Origin: Paenibacillus sp. G2S3 | Lineage (GTDB): Bacteria; Bacillota; Bacilli; Paenibacillales; Paenibacillaceae | Assembly (NCBI RefSeq): GCF_030123105.1 | Contig: NZ_CP126095.1 | Coordinates: 4,650,001 to 4,714,000, forward strand | Direction of reading: 5' to 3' | Length of the DNA: 64,000 nt | Shown: positions 34,608 through 44,438 of the stretch, one piece after another | How positions within the stretch are numbered: position 1 is the stretch's first letter | Layout: each line of letters begins with the position of its first letter | The notes under the pieces: model-generated | Seen by the model: the letters and a program-made list of their open reading frames with translations, nothing else | Databases searched by the model: none | Told to the model about the DNA's origin: nothing | Made by a program: the position numbers and the translations under genes

Positions 34608-35273
34608 TCACCCTTTCAATGAAGAATTAGGCAGCGACGTCTTTGCCAACGAGGCAGAACCAGACTTTGCTGCCGGCGGCTTTGGAGGTTTGCGCAGCAA
34701 TGTCATCCTTCGGAAAAATCGGTCAGCCATAATCGCCGCAAGGGTCGCTACAGCAGTAGCGGCGAGGGTTGTGCCTACTATTCCCGCAGGGTCTGCCGAA
34801 TTGTAATTCAATCGGATGGCAATTAGTGTCGCAGGTATCAGCGTAATGCTTGCTGTGTTAAGTGCTAGCAAGGTACACATGGCTGGCGTGGCTGTTTCTT
34901 TATCCGGGTTGAGCTTCTGCAGCTCCTGCATCGCTTTGATACCCATAGGTGTAGCCGCATTGCCGAGTCCAAGCAAATTAGCACTCATGTTGGAGAGGAT
35001 ATAACCGATCGCAGGATGACCCTTCGGTACATCTGGAAAGAGAAAAGATACGATTGGACCAAGTATCTTGGCTATTTTTTTAAGCAAACCAGCATCCTCT
35101 GCGATCCGCATGATTCCAAGCCAGAATACAAGCACACTTATTAAACCAAAACTTACTGTAACCCCACTCTTGGCTCCGTCGAATACGGCGGCTGTAAATT
35201 CATCCATTCTGCCGTTAACGGCGGCGAACAGAAAACCGATGATGATCATTCCTAGCCAGATCCCGTTAATCAT
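34608..35273 (-). CDS. spmA: Spore maturation protein SpmA
   Basis: SpmA is the partner of SpmB. The 221-residue protein has the Gate-type domain with the FDGAKSGVTVSFGLI and NMSANLLGLGNAATPMGIKAM segments and about five membrane helices. It ends in a Pro/Ser/Lys-rich tail. The start ATG 35273 has GGGAGG upstream. It lies directly after the D,D-carboxypeptidase gene, the same dacB-spmA-spmB order as in B. subtilis. Confidence 0.93.
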   Translation of the reverse strand: MINGIWLGMIIIGFLFAAVNGRMDEFTAAVFDGAKSGVTVSFGLISVLVFWLGIMRIAEDAGLLKKIAKILGPIVSFLFPDVPKGHPAIGYILSNMSANLLGLGNAATPMGIKAMQELQKLNPDKETATPAMCTLLALNTASITLIPATLIAIRLNYNSADPAGIVGTTLAATAVATLAAIMADRFFRRMTLLRKPPKPPAAKSGSASLAKTSLPNSSLKG

Positions 35274-35309
35274 GGATACGCCTCCCTCTTCATTATTCAG
35301 CCTATCTGT

Positions 35310-36509
35310 TTACTTTGAACTTTCCCCCAATTTAAACAATGCCTTCAATGCACTTCCTATGGCCTGAAACCAATTATCAGCAGGATAAGAGTGTGCTTGC
35401 GTTGTACTATATTTTTTAGTATAAGCGGACTCCTCAGGGGGTATGGACTCTCGTGTATACACTGGAACCCGGCCTATCTCCTTGCCACCTAGATCTAGAA
35501 CGAGCACCCCTTGCAGTCCAAAGTTTGATCTTACAGCTTTGGCTGGCGCCGCAGGAATTTGATTTAAGACAAGTTTGGTGGTTACTCTATCCTGCTCGCC
35601 TTGTCCGAGAGGATAGGCAAATTTTTTGGCTGTCACGAAGTCATAACCGCTCACAGGGTCCCCACGTTCGATCAATGTTTTTAGCGGATAATGATTAAAC
35701 CCAAAGTTCAGCAGTGACGCATGATCATTCCAGTCATCGCCATCATTGATGGTCACTGCAACAAGCTGCTGACCGTTTCTGGTCGCCGAGCTGACAAGGC
35801 AGCGTAGTGCTTTTTTGGTATACCCTGTCTTCACACCGTCCGCGCCCTCGTATAGGTACAGCATTTTATTCTTGTTTCTCCACTTGTAATCCCATTTCTC
35901 ATTTGGATTGTCCGCAGTTTTCTCCTGCGTCTTCACAATTTGCTTAAATACAGGATTATGAAGCGCATAAGCCGTCAGTACAGCTAAGTCGTTAGCACTC
36001 GAATAATGGCCTTCAGCATCTAGACCATGCGGATTAGCAAAATGAGTATTCTTAAGTCCCAGCTCTTCAGCCTTATTGTTCATAAGGTATACAAATCCTT
36101 CTTCAGATCCGCCGATATGTTCCGCGATCGCTGTTGCTGCATCATTCCCTGAGCGCAGCATTAGGCCATACAGCATATTTTCCAGCGTCATCTCTTCACC
36201 TTGTTGTAAATAAATAGAGGAGCCTTCTTTGGCGAAGGCATTTTTACCAACTTTGACTTTGGACGCTAAATCGCCATTCTCAATAGCGACGAGGGCGGTC
36301 ATTATTTTAGTCAGGCTGGCAATAAGCATAGGCTCATCACCTCGACTGCTATACAAAATACGCCCGGATTCCACATCAATCAGCGCCGCTGCCCTTGCAT
36401 GCGTAGATATGGAGCTGTTCTCCGCATGGATCAAACTCAGCGGTGTCAGAAACAGCAGCAAAATGCTCAGTAATAAGGCGATTGGAAATTTACGGGTTAT
36501 TGTCTTCAT
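35310..36509 (-). CDS. dacB: D-alanyl-D-alanine carboxypeptidase (sporulation DacB-like)
   Basis: The 399-residue penicillin-binding protein has an N-terminal signal sequence (about residues 1-30) and the three active-site motifs: SLTK (SxxK, about residue 66), SGN and KTG. A C-terminal beta domain follows. Class C low-molecular-weight enzymes of this type trim peptidoglycan stem peptides, and DacB does so in the spore cortex. The link to spmA/spmB supports the sporulation paralogue. A strong GGAGG precedes ATG 36509. A 16-base sequence in its leader recurs before resA. Confidence 0.9.
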   Translation of the reverse strand: MKTITRKFPIALLLSILLLFLTPLSLIHAENSSISTHARAAALIDVESGRILYSSRGDEPMLIASLTKIMTALVAIENGDLASKVKVGKNAFAKEGSSIYLQQGEEMTLENMLYGLMLRSGNDAATAIAEHIGGSEEGFVYLMNNKAEELGLKNTHFANPHGLDAEGHYSSANDLAVLTAYALHNPVFKQIVKTQEKTADNPNEKWDYKWRNKNKMLYLYEGADGVKTGYTKKALRCLVSSATRNGQQLVAVTINDGDDWNDHASLLNFGFNHYPLKTLIERGDPVSGYDFVTAKKFAYPLGQGEQDRVTTKLVLNQIPAAPAKAVRSNFGLQGVLVLDLGGKEIGRVPVYTRESIPPEESAYTKKYSTTQAHSYPADNWFQAIGSALKALFKLGESSK

Positions 36510-36612
36510 ATTTATCCTCCGGATTCTTATCGGTTCTTAAGTAAAGTCACTCATTTCATACTTATGTTGTACAAGTGTATGCGGACCAGCCTTAGGGTAT
36601 GTCCTCTCCACA

Positions 36613-36648
36613 CAAAAAGGGACACCGCCTGATGTAAGGCGATATCCC
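36613..36648 (-). terminator. Rho-independent terminator after ytfJ
   Basis: GGGACACCGCC/GGCGATATCCC stem (with two mismatches) followed by TTTTTG on the minus strand, between ytfJ and dacB. Confidence 0.75.
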
Positions 36649-36675
36649 CGAGGCTATTTGTAGGATTATGTGTAC

Positions 36676-37167
36676 CTAATGTGTTGAAGCTTGAGATGTA
36701 CTTGGATCGGGTTTAGCAGGTGCCGATGAGGCTTGAGCAGTAGGTGTTGCCCCAGCTTGACTTGAGGAGCTACTGCTTTGGAACATGGTCTGGATTTTGT
36801 CGATGAGCCCTGGTGTGGCATCGATGATTTTCTCGAACAAATGCGTTTGATTGTCGAGTGGTACAATGTTCACCCCATCCTTACCAACCACTAGAAAAGC
36901 GATCGGTCTGATGGAGACGCCACCCCCACTACCGCCACCAAAAGGAAGCATTTTGACACCGCCTTGGGAGTTTGATCCGCTTATAGAATCCTCTACTCGA
37001 TAATCACTACCCCCTGCAGCAAATCCAAAGGCCACTTTACTAATCGGCAGAATAATACTACCGTCAGGTGTTTGTACTGGATCTCCAACAATCGTATTAA
37101 CATCTACCATACCCTTGATATTTTCCATCGCTGTTTGCATTAGGCCCTGAATAGGATGGTCGCTCAT
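36676..37167 (-). CDS. ytfJ: GerW family sporulation protein (YtfJ)
   Basis: The 163-residue protein has the YtfJ/GerW core: HPIQGLMQTAMENIKGMVDVNTIVGDPV, VAFGFAAGGSDY and a Gly-rich segment (GGGSGGGVSIRPIAFLVV). The family is expressed in the forespore and required for normal germination. A Ser/Ala/Gln-rich low-complexity tail follows after about residue 130. ATG 37167 has AAAGGAGG upstream. It follows ytfI, as in B. subtilis. Confidence 0.9.
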   Translation of the reverse strand: MSDHPIQGLMQTAMENIKGMVDVNTIVGDPVQTPDGSIILPISKVAFGFAAGGSDYRVEDSISGSNSQGGVKMLPFGGGSGGGVSIRPIAFLVVGKDGVNIVPLDNQTHLFEKIIDATPGLIDKIQTMFQSSSSSSQAGATPTAQASSAPAKPDPSTSQASTH

Positions 37168-37251
37168 ATTGTTTCCTCCTTTGATTGAGTACGATTACTC
37201 TTGCTTCTACAGCGCTTAGCATCCCCACATCCACACATTTGTATGTAACTT

Positions 37252-37965
37252 TCATTCTAAACTTTGCCCACGAGGCTCACTTCGCATCCTTTTTAGTAAT
37301 TTTCTCCACTTACTGATTCCCCCCGTCTCTCTTAAGACACGCAGAAGAAGCTGGAATGTTGCGTATATGGTATAGGAAACGGACAACTTACCCTCACATA
37401 CGAACTCCATTGAAAAACAATGCTCATCCTGAAAAACAGGCTTCACAAACACTCGTGGATTGTGTTTCAATTTGACCCACTGCGAAATAAATCCAACCAT
37501 GCTCCATTTCAATCCCCAGACGGCTCCAGATGCTATGGCAGTGTCTGCTGCATCACCTAGTGAGAAGTCCGTGGACCAGTCAAGCTTTGATATTTTGACA
37601 TGAGATACGGTTTCCTTGAACCATTTCTTCAATCCACGTGTGGATTTCACTGCTATCTGTACATTGTCCCGCCAGTGCTCAAATCTTTCTTTATCGAATT
37701 TCTCTTCCTTTACAGTATCAACACCTGTTGTCGCCGTACCCGTCTCTTTAAACTTCCCGAGCACACCTTGCTCCAATCCCTTAAAGACCAATCGGGGCAG
37801 TTCATAGTGGAGTTTGATCAGACCAAAAAGAGTCTTAACATCTAACTCGAGCAGATCATTTTTGCCATGTTTATAGCACCGGATGCGGAAATCGATAGAT
37901 GAAGACAGAACCAGAATCATTGCCAGTACCAGCAATCCGAGGGGAATTCCAAGCCATAACGTCAC
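37252..37965 (-). CDS. DUF2953 domain protein (YtfI-like)
   Basis: The 237-residue protein has an N-terminal membrane helix (residues 3-23) and a soluble DUF2953 domain including a conserved region near residues 130-165. The role is unknown, but the family is almost always next to ytfJ in spore-formers. The start GTG 37965 has GGAGG upstream at seven bases. It probably is co-transcribed with ytfJ. Confidence 0.85.
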   Translation of the reverse strand: MTLWLGIPLGLLVLAMILVLSSSIDFRIRCYKHGKNDLLELDVKTLFGLIKLHYELPRLVFKGLEQGVLGKFKETGTATTGVDTVKEEKFDKERFEHWRDNVQIAVKSTRGLKKWFKETVSHVKISKLDWSTDFSLGDAADTAIASGAVWGLKWSMVGFISQWVKLKHNPRVFVKPVFQDEHCFSMEFVCEGKLSVSYTIYATFQLLLRVLRETGGISKWRKLLKRMRSEPRGQSLE

Positions 37966-38063
37966 GTATTTACCTCCAAGAAACCTTAATTATGGGAACC
38001 TTTGGTTTAGTATGGCAATTTAAGCTGGAAAAAATTCGGGGTTTGGTTAAAAAATGTGGCTCT

Positions 38064-38116
38064 ACAAAAAAATAGGGACTGCCCATAAACCATGTGTATG
38101 GTTTATGGGCAGTCCC
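38064..38116 (-). terminator. Strong rho-independent terminator after scpB
   Basis: Perfect stem of 16 pairs (38075-38090 with 38101-38116), extended by CAT/ATG in the apical part, followed on the minus strand by TATTTTTTTG. It ends the scpAB unit. Confidence 0.95.
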
Positions 38117-38149
38117 AGCAATATAAATAATTGCGGTATAACAAAAAAA

Positions 38150-38752
38150 CTAAGGCTGTTCTATATCCTCGAATGTCATTTGAGTATCCAGCTTATTGAA
38201 TAGTAGCTGTGTCTCCTCTTCCAAATTATCAGTGGATTCGAAGTTTGATGGTTCAGGCAGCTCATTCAGACTAGCGAGACCAAAGCTCTCCAAGAATGAC
38301 TTAGTTGTCCCATACAAGATTGGGCGCCCTACAGCCTCCGCACGACCGACCTCATGGATCAAATCCTTGTTATTCAGCGTATGAATTGCACGTTCGGATT
38401 TCACGCCTCGTATCTCTTCGATCTCCACCCGTGTAATCGGTTGACGATAGGCCACGATCGCCAATGTCTCTAATGCGGCCTGAGACAAGGTTGATCTGGA
38501 AGGGGAGTAGGCTAAGCGCTCAAAATAATGGGCGTGCTCAGGCAAGGTAGCTAGCCGATAATTCCCGGCGATTTGCACTACCTGCAATCCCCGTTCCTGT
38601 GTTACATAATCCTCTTTCAGTTCTTCTAAAGCTCCAGCCGCAAGCTCTGGTCGCTGCTCCGTAATCTCGGCGACTTGCCGTACGGAGATCCCTTCATCAC
38701 CTGATAGAAACAACAGGCCCTCAATAATCGATTTCAGCGTTTTGTAATCCAT
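38150..38752 (-). CDS. scpB: Segregation and condensation protein B
   Basis: ScpB is the winged-helix kite subunit of the bacterial Smc condensin. The 200-residue protein contains two winged-helix domains (SIIEGLLFLSGDEGISVRQV and AALETLAIVAYRQPITRVEIEEIRG). The start overlaps the end of scpA by 32 bases and has GGAGGAG upstream. An acidic C-terminal tail is present, as in other members. Confidence 0.95.
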   Translation of the reverse strand: MDYKTLKSIIEGLLFLSGDEGISVRQVAEITEQRPELAAGALEELKEDYVTQERGLQVVQIAGNYRLATLPEHAHYFERLAYSPSRSTLSQAALETLAIVAYRQPITRVEIEEIRGVKSERAIHTLNNKDLIHEVGRAEAVGRPILYGTTKSFLESFGLASLNELPEPSNFESTDNLEEETQLLFNKLDTQMTFEDIEQP

Positions 38753-39512
38753 TGAAGTGTTCTCCTCCTCTCCACTCCATTACGATGTCCTCAAACAATT
38801 TCTCTTGATAGCAAAAAATCGCCTTCATTTTCATTAGTTCCAGAATCGCAAGAAAAGTAACTACGATTTCGTGTCGCGCCATTTCATCGTGAAGCAGTGC
38901 TGAGAAGTGGAGCCTTCCTCCCTTTCCCCTGCGCTGCAGCGCATCCGATACATCACGTATACGATCTTTTACCGATATTTCGTCCCGGGTGATCCGCTGG
39001 TAAGAAGACCTTCTTGCCGCCTTACTTAGCGCTTTTCGGAAAGCAGCTATAAGGTCGGAAGTATGTAGTCCTTTTAGCGTTTGGTCAATCTCTTCAGGCA
39101 CGAATGGACCCAGATCCTCTGGTTCCTTCGTAAAAATCAAGCTCCGCTCGCTCTCCATATCCATTAAATGAACAGCAATACTCTTGAATTTACGATACTC
39201 AATCAGTCGCTGAACAAGTTCAGCTCGTGGATCAAATTCATCTTCTTCGTAATATTCAAAATCATCGATCTCAATGACCGGTGGTTTGGGCAGCAATAGC
39301 TTGCTCTTTATAGATAATAGGGTTGCGGCCATCACGAGAAATTCACTCGTAATATCCAGTTCAAGCTCCTGCATACTTCGCAGGTATTCCATATACTGTT
39401 CGGTGATCTCGGCGACCGGAATGTCCTGGATGTCGATTTCCGCCTTATCGATTAAATGCAAAAGCAGATCCAGCGGACCTTCAAACGTTTCCAGCTTGTA
39501 CAATACAGTCAC
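38721..39512 (-). CDS. scpA: Segregation and condensation protein A
   Basis: ScpA is the kleisin that bridges the Smc ATPase heads. The 263-residue protein begins with the typical LETFEGPLDLLLHLIDKAEI and ends with a winged-helix domain (EIVVTFLAILELMKMKAI). The acidic middle (EYYEEDEFDPRAEL) is typical. It starts at GTG 39512 with GGGAGG upstream. The two scp genes are translationally coupled. Confidence 0.95.
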   Translation of the reverse strand: MTVLYKLETFEGPLDLLLHLIDKAEIDIQDIPVAEITEQYMEYLRSMQELELDITSEFLVMAATLLSIKSKLLLPKPPVIEIDDFEYYEEDEFDPRAELVQRLIEYRKFKSIAVHLMDMESERSLIFTKEPEDLGPFVPEEIDQTLKGLHTSDLIAAFRKALSKAARRSSYQRITRDEISVKDRIRDVSDALQRRGKGGRLHFSALLHDEMARHEIVVTFLAILELMKMKAIFCYQEKLFEDIVMEWRGGEHFNGLQNAEIDY

Positions 39513-39529
39513 GAAGCATCCTCCCGCCT

Positions 39530-39566
39530 AAAAAAGTAAAGTGCAGCGCCCTAATGGACGCTACAC
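39530..39566 (-). terminator. Rho-independent terminator after ribH
   Basis: GTGCAGCGCCC/GGACGCTACAC stem with mismatches, followed by TTTACTTTTTT on the minus strand. It ends the rib operon. Confidence 0.8.
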
Positions 39567-39647
39567 AAGTAGAAAGGGCTCTATAATCCATGCTTTCTTC
39601 TTATACTATAAATAAGCACGAATTCGACTGATTCGTCAATAGCTGTC

Positions 39648-40124
39648 TTACTTAAACAGTTTGTTAAGATTCGCCATTTCAATCGCAGCAGTTGCAGCAT
39701 CCCAGCCTTTATTCCCTGCTTTGGTTCCTGAACGTTCAATGGCTTGTTCAATATTCTCAGTAGTAACTACCCCAAAAATCGTCGGTACACCGGTTTTAAG
39801 ATTGATCGCAGCTACCCCTTTAGCGACTTCATTACATACATAATCATAGTGCGTTGTAGACCCACGGATAACAGTTCCTAAAGTGATTACAGCATCGTAT
39901 TTACCGCTTTCCGCCATTTTTTGAGCGATCAACGGAATTTCAAACACGCCTGGAACCCAAGCAACATCCACTTCATCATCACCAACACCATGGCGTTTAA
40001 ATGCATCAAGCGCACCGGATAAAAGCTTACTAGTAATAAATTCATTAAAACGTCCTACTACAACCCCGTATTTTAACCCCTCGGAAACTAAATGTCCTTC
40101 TAAATATTTCGGCATATCATTCAT
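39648..40124 (-). CDS. ribH: 6,7-dimethyl-8-ribityllumazine synthase
   Basis: RibH condenses the pyrimidinedione with dihydroxybutanone phosphate to form lumazine. The 158-residue protein shows [52 protein letters not shown] and the catalytic His in that last segment. ATG 40124 lies three bases behind AAGGG and ATG 40115 twelve bases behind it; either could be used. It is the last gene of the riboflavin operon. Confidence 0.95.
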   Translation of the reverse strand: MNDMPKYLEGHLVSEGLKYGVVVGRFNEFITSKLLSGALDAFKRHGVGDDEVDVAWVPGVFEIPLIAQKMAESGKYDAVITLGTVIRGSTTHYDYVCNEVAKGVAAINLKTGVPTIFGVVTTENIEQAIERSGTKAGNKGWDAATAAIEMANLNKLFK

Positions 40125-40151
40125 CTACCCTTCGTTTTTTATTGTGTGTGA

Positions 40152-41405
40152 TTATACTTTCGAATCCTCATTTTGTTCAATGTCGTCAAAAGAAAGCAAA
40201 TGTCCAAGCTTAGCCTGCTTTGTATGGAGATAATTGGTATTATCCTTATTTTCAGGCATTTGTATTGGTACGCGCTCAACAACTTCAAGTCCATAACCTT
40301 CCAACCCCTTGATCTTTCGAGGATTGTTCGTTAGGAGACGAATCTGACTTATACCTAGATCCTTCAGAATCTGTGCACCGATCCCGTAATCACGCAAATC
40401 TGCTGGAAAACCAAGCTTTAGATTGGCATCTACGGTATCGAGTCCTTCTTCTTGAAGCTTGTAGGCTTTAAGCTTATTGATAAGACCAATACCTCTACCT
40501 TCTTGGCGCATATAGAGCAACACGCCTCTACCAGCAGCTTCGATCTGACGCAGCGCCGCTTCAAATTGTGGGCCGCAGTCGCAGCGATGGGAGTGGAATA
40601 CGTCACCGGTTAAGCATTCGGAATGTACACGTACTAACACTGGCTCATCACCGGAAATATCACCCTTCACCAATGCTACATGCTCTTTATCATCCACTTC
40701 ATTCGTATAGGCAATGGTCTGAAAATCACCGAAATCGGTAGGCAGACGCACGGACACCTCGCGATTGACGAGCTGTTCCTTCTCGTTCCGATAGTGAATG
40801 AGATCTTTGATGCTGATCAACTTAAGATCATGCTTCTTAGCAATCTCAACCAGATCAGGCAACCGGGCCATCGAGCCATCTTCCTTGATGATTTCACAAA
40901 TCACACTAGCGGGATATGCGCCACACATACGGGCTAAATCAACAGCAGCCTCAGTATGTCCGGAACGGCGCAGTACACCGCCTTTTTTCGCAATCAGCGG
41001 GAACATATGGCCAGGTCTACGGAAGTCAGATGGCTTGGCTTTAGGATCAATCATAGCTTTAACAGTCAAGGATCTTTCTCCTGCTGATATACCTGTAGTT
41101 GTATCTATATGGTCAACGGATACAGTAAAGGCTGTGCCATGATTATCTGTGTTGTGGCTGACCATGGCCTGTAGTTCAAGTTCTTCTGCACGCTCTGCGG
41201 TAATTGGCATGCAGACCAAGCCACGTCCCTCAGTGATCATAAAATTGATAACTTCTGGTGTAGCCCGTTCGGCAAGCGCTATAAAATCCCCTTCATTCTC
41301 ACGATCCTCATCATCCACCACGATGATGACTTTGCCGCGCATTAAATCATAAATCGCTTCTTCAATCGGGTCCAAGACACTATCCTTCTTCGATTGTTCG
41401 CTCAT
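40152..41405 (-). CDS. ribBA: Bifunctional 3,4-DHBP synthase / GTP cyclohydrolase II
   Basis: The N-terminal half makes dihydroxybutanone phosphate ([12 protein letters not shown] acidic metal site; RRPGHMFPL) and the C-terminal half opens the GTP ring (zinc cysteines in [36 protein letters not shown]). The 417-residue fusion is normal in Firmicutes. The ATG has GGGAGGAC upstream. It supplies both precursors for ribH and ribD/E. Confidence 0.97.
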   Translation of the reverse strand: MSEQSKKDSVLDPIEEAIYDLMRGKVIIVVDDEDRENEGDFIALAERATPEVINFMITEGRGLVCMPITAERAEELELQAMVSHNTDNHGTAFTVSVDHIDTTTGISAGERSLTVKAMIDPKAKPSDFRRPGHMFPLIAKKGGVLRRSGHTEAAVDLARMCGAYPASVICEIIKEDGSMARLPDLVEIAKKHDLKLISIKDLIHYRNEKEQLVNREVSVRLPTDFGDFQTIAYTNEVDDKEHVALVKGDISGDEPVLVRVHSECLTGDVFHSHRCDCGPQFEAALRQIEAAGRGVLLYMRQEGRGIGLINKLKAYKLQEEGLDTVDANLKLGFPADLRDYGIGAQILKDLGISQIRLLTNNPRKIKGLEGYGLEVVERVPIQMPENKDNTNYLHTKQAKLGHLLSFDDIEQNEDSKV

Positions 41406-41465
41406 GGTTCTGTCCTCCCAATAGCTTTACAAAGGATTGTTTCCTCTTCGTAAGCTTACTCTTTT

Positions 41466-42134
41466 TCAAAAAAATCCGTTCGCCGTCAAGAAATCACGAC
41501 TAATCCCAGAACTGCTATCACTTTCTTCATCCTGTGCAGCTGAGCCATAATGCAGAAGATGATCAACATATTTACCAAGGACATCGCTCTCTATATTCAC
41601 ACTATCTCCCGCCCGCTTGTAAGTTAGCACCGTTTCCCCTAAAGTATGCGGAATAATGGATACAGTAAGCGATGATGCCGTCGTCTTTACTACCGTTAAG
41701 CTAATGCCATCGATCGTGACCGACCCTTTAGGAATGATGTATTTGAACAGTGATTTGCGATCTGGCGCAATCTCATATACCACGGCATTCTGATCACGCT
41801 TTACGCTTTTGATGACACCTGTGCCGTCAACATGTCCTTGAACAATATGACCTCCAAATCGGCCACCGGCTGCCATTGCTCGCTCCAGATTCATCCGGCT
41901 GCCAGGACGTAGCTCCTTCAGGTTACTATTTCGATAGGTCTGAGGCATGACATCCACTGTAAAATAGTTCTCGCCTAAAGTTGTCGCTGTAAGACAGACG
42001 CCATTAACCGAAACGCTATCACCAATCTTCAGATCATCCATGATGACCGAAGCGGCAATGTTCAGCACCATCATTTCTCCACCGGTGGAGACACTTCTCA
42101 GAGTGCCAACTTCTTCGACTAATCCAGTGAACAT
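41466..42134 (-). CDS. ribE: Riboflavin synthase, alpha subunit
   Basis: RibE dismutates two lumazines to riboflavin. The start MFTGLVEEVG at ATG 42134 is fixed by AGGAGGG eight bases upstream; the in-frame extension to 42167 is not conserved. The 222-residue protein contains two lumazine-binding domains (VNGVCLT and IDGISLTV, each at the N-terminal part of a repeat). An acidic Ser-rich C-terminal segment follows. Confidence 0.96.
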   Translation of the reverse strand: MFTGLVEEVGTLRSVSTGGEMMVLNIAASVIMDDLKIGDSVSVNGVCLTATTLGENYFTVDVMPQTYRNSNLKELRPGSRMNLERAMAAGGRFGGHIVQGHVDGTGVIKSVKRDQNAVVYEIAPDRKSLFKYIIPKGSVTIDGISLTVVKTTASSLTVSIIPHTLGETVLTYKRAGDSVNIESDVLGKYVDHLLHYGSAAQDEESDSSSGISRDFLTANGFF

Positions 42135-42234
42135 GCTTTCCCTCCTAAAGTTTTGTGTGAATAACACTTCTCCGCTATCTCTCCGAACAAAACTTGCTCT
42201 GGAAGCATACGCTTAAGTTTTGTAACCATTCGCC

Positions 42235-43335
42235 TTAGCGTACCGGAGTACCGCTGATACATACATTATCTCCGAGCACTTTTACTTCCAGTCCCTCCAG
42301 AGAAATCGCGTCCTTCATCAGCTCTACACCAGGAAAAACGAAAGTCCCTTTCGCTTCAGCACCACCGCCAACAATCTTTGGAGCGAAAAAGAGAATCACT
42401 CGATCAACTAGCCCACTCTCCAGCATCGCACCATTTAGCGTGCCCCCGCCTTCAAGTAAAATCGATCCGATTTCCATTTCACCGAGCGTTACCATAGCAG
42501 CCTTCAAATCCACCCGTGGTCCTGGGCCGCTAACAATAATTTGCACACCTGCCTCAAGAAGCGCTGCTCTCTTTGCAGGATCTGCGGCTTCTGTTGTCAC
42601 GATGATCGTAGGCGCTAGACTGTCACTTACAACTGCTGAATCCAATGGAATACGTAGGCCAGAATCAATCACAATCCGTGTCGGATTAATACCCGGTACT
42701 TCCGTTCTTGTCGTTAGTGAGGGATTATCTGCAATCACTGTATTGACACCGACCATAATTCCCTGATGCCGATGCCGCAGTGTATGTACGATCTCCCGCG
42801 CTTCTCCATTCGAAATCCATTTACTGTCACCAGATTTGGTAGCTAGGTTGCCATCCAGCGTGCTGGCACTCTTGAGCGTAACAAAAGGCTGTTTTGTCAA
42901 AATATATTTGATAAACCGTTCATTCAACCGCAGTGCACGATCACGCAGTAACCCTACTTCTACTTCGATTCCGTGCTCACGCAGCATTTGAACCCCGCGA
43001 CCCGCCACCTGAGGGTTAGGGTCCTCACAAGCGACTACCACTCTGGCTACTCCCTCGTCGATCAGCCTTTGGCTGCAGGGCGGAGTCTTGCCATAGTGAC
43101 TGCACGGTTCCAGTGTTACGTAGGCAGTGCTGCCCTGTGCTTGACCGGCTGCCATATTCAAGGCATGTACCTCAGCATGACCCGTTCCGCGCTGCAAATG
43201 AGTTCCAAGCCCAATCATAGCTCCATTCTTTACAACAACGCAGCCTACAACAGGGTTAATTCCTGTCTGTCCTTGGGCCCGTTCTGCCATATCCAACGCT
43301 AGCGACATGTAAAACTCGTCATTCATGTTGTCCAT
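42235..43335 (-). CDS. ribD: Bifunctional deaminase-reductase RibD
   Basis: RibD converts the pyrimidine product of GTP cyclohydrolase II by deamination and reduction. The 366-residue protein has the zinc deaminase motifs HAEVHAL and PCSHYGKTPPC in the N-terminal domain and a C-terminal reductase domain (SLDG-like STLDGNLAT and LLEGGGTLNG). ATG 43335 has AGGAGG upstream. It is the first gene of the operon and sits behind the FMN riboswitch. Confidence 0.96.
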   Translation of the reverse strand: MDNMNDEFYMSLALDMAERAQGQTGINPVVGCVVVKNGAMIGLGTHLQRGTGHAEVHALNMAAGQAQGSTAYVTLEPCSHYGKTPPCSQRLIDEGVARVVVACEDPNPQVAGRGVQMLREHGIEVEVGLLRDRALRLNERFIKYILTKQPFVTLKSASTLDGNLATKSGDSKWISNGEAREIVHTLRHRHQGIMVGVNTVIADNPSLTTRTEVPGINPTRIVIDSGLRIPLDSAVVSDSLAPTIIVTTEAADPAKRAALLEAGVQIIVSGPGPRVDLKAAMVTLGEMEIGSILLEGGGTLNGAMLESGLVDRVILFFAPKIVGGGAEAKGTFVFPGVELMKDAISLEGLEVKVLGDNVCISGTPVR

Positions 43336-43380
43336 CTCGTCCTCCTATCCCCTTACTGTCTATCTAATGCTTAAAAACAG

Positions 43381-43420
43381 AAAAACCCATCTCATTCTCC
43401 AGGCGGAGTAAAGATGGGTT
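43381..43420 (-). terminator. FMN riboswitch terminator
   Basis: AACCCATCT/AGATGGGTT outer stem with an inner CTCC/GGAG, then TTTTTCTGTTTTT on the minus strand. It lies between the FMN aptamer and ribD, as expected for transcriptional control. Confidence 0.85.
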
Positions 43421-43555
43421 ATGCGAGAGTTTATCGGCAGTCCAAATAAAAGTGTGCGTAAATAACCGTCCATTGACGGCAATTGTGAAATATCGCACAT
43501 AATAAATGAAAACACTGCAGTCCACCTGTCTATTACAGACAAGCGGTTAACCTCT

Positions 43556-43730
43556 CCTTCTTCCATCCAGACTATACTGTCGGTCCCGGAATTTCACCGG
43601 GTCCACCGTTCGCGTCAACAACGCGAGCCGGGTAGCGGACTAAGTGTGGTAGATAAACTTAATAAATAAGCACTCTACAACAACATCACCGCCGGTAGGG
43701 AATTACACCCTGCCCTGAAGGATTGATCCT
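43556..43730 (-). promoter_or_regulatory. FMN riboswitch (RFN element) upstream of the rib operon
   Basis: Read on the minus strand, the RFN landmarks appear in order: GGGCAGGGTG, TTCCCTACCGGCGGTGATG, a long variable arm, the CCGGCTCGCG region, GACCCGGTG-AAATTCCGGG and ACCGACAGTATAGTCTGGATGGAAG. FMN binding is known to stabilise the terminated form, so riboflavin synthesis is repressed when FMN is plentiful. The terminator is listed separately. Confidence 0.97.
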
Positions 43731-43941
43731 TTTATTTAATTGAGGTTCAAGTTTTCCTTACTAACAAAATTATCACTTACACCATCGAAATGCAAGTGCA
43801 TTTAATATATTTACTTAAAATTTGTAACTTAATTCTAAGATGTATGGTGATTACAAGAAGAAACGAGATTATCAACTTTAAAAAGAGGACAACACTTTCG
43901 TGATGAGGTCTATGGATGGTGTCCTTACATACAAACAAACC

Positions 43942-43982
43942 AAAAAAGCGCCCGGACTAGTATCTCCAGGCACTTTTTTTTG
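43942..43982 (-). terminator. Rho-independent terminator after mscL
   Basis: AGTGCCTGG...CCGGGCGCT stem (with GU pairs) followed by TTTTTT on the minus strand, just after the mscL stop. Confidence 0.75.
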
Positions 43983-43997
43983 GTTTTCTTTTTCCAA

Positions 43998-44402
43998 TTA
44001 CAATCCACGTTCTTGTTGCTTCAACAGATCACGAATTTCAGTCAGCAATACGATATCCTCTGCTGGCGCAGGCGTCTCCACCACTTCAACCTTAACCGCT
44101 TCTTTACGTTGAAATTTGTTTGATAGCTTGATCACCATAAAGATTGAGAAGGAAATAATAAAGAAATCAACTACCGCCTGCAAAAATTGCCCATAAGGGA
44201 TAATTAGTTCATTATGCATAACCATGACACTTAGAGCCCGATCCTTCAGATCTATACCACCTGTTATCAAGCCAACGATCGGCGTAATGATGTCAGCTAC
44301 CAATGATGTCACAATTTTACCAAAAGCTGCTCCGATAACGACAGCAATGGCTAAATCAAGTACATTTCCTTTTAGGGCAAAGGCTTTAAACTCTTTCCAC
44401 AT
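43998..44402 (-). CDS. mscL: Large-conductance mechanosensitive channel
   Basis: MscL is the emergency release channel that opens under hypo-osmotic stress. From ATG 44402 (GGAGGAG nine bases upstream) it has 134 residues: MWKEFKAFALKGNVLDLAIAVVIGAAFGKIV is the N-terminal helix and first membrane segment, with a second membrane helix at about residues 72-95 and a charged C-terminal bundle. A TTG at 44420 is in frame but inside the ribosome-binding site region. It is divergent from the response regulator gene. Confidence 0.95.
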   Translation of the reverse strand: MWKEFKAFALKGNVLDLAIAVVIGAAFGKIVTSLVADIITPIVGLITGGIDLKDRALSVMVMHNELIIPYGQFLQAVVDFFIISFSIFMVIKLSNKFQRKEAVKVEVVETPAPAEDIVLLTEIRDLLKQQERGL

Positions 44403-44438
44403 CTTCCAATTCTCCTCCAACCTATTGAATTTGAAATT

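Noticed and set aside
43360..43566. 68-codon frame between FMN riboswitch and ribD
   Set aside because: It overlaps the riboswitch 3' end and terminator and has no ribosome-binding site.
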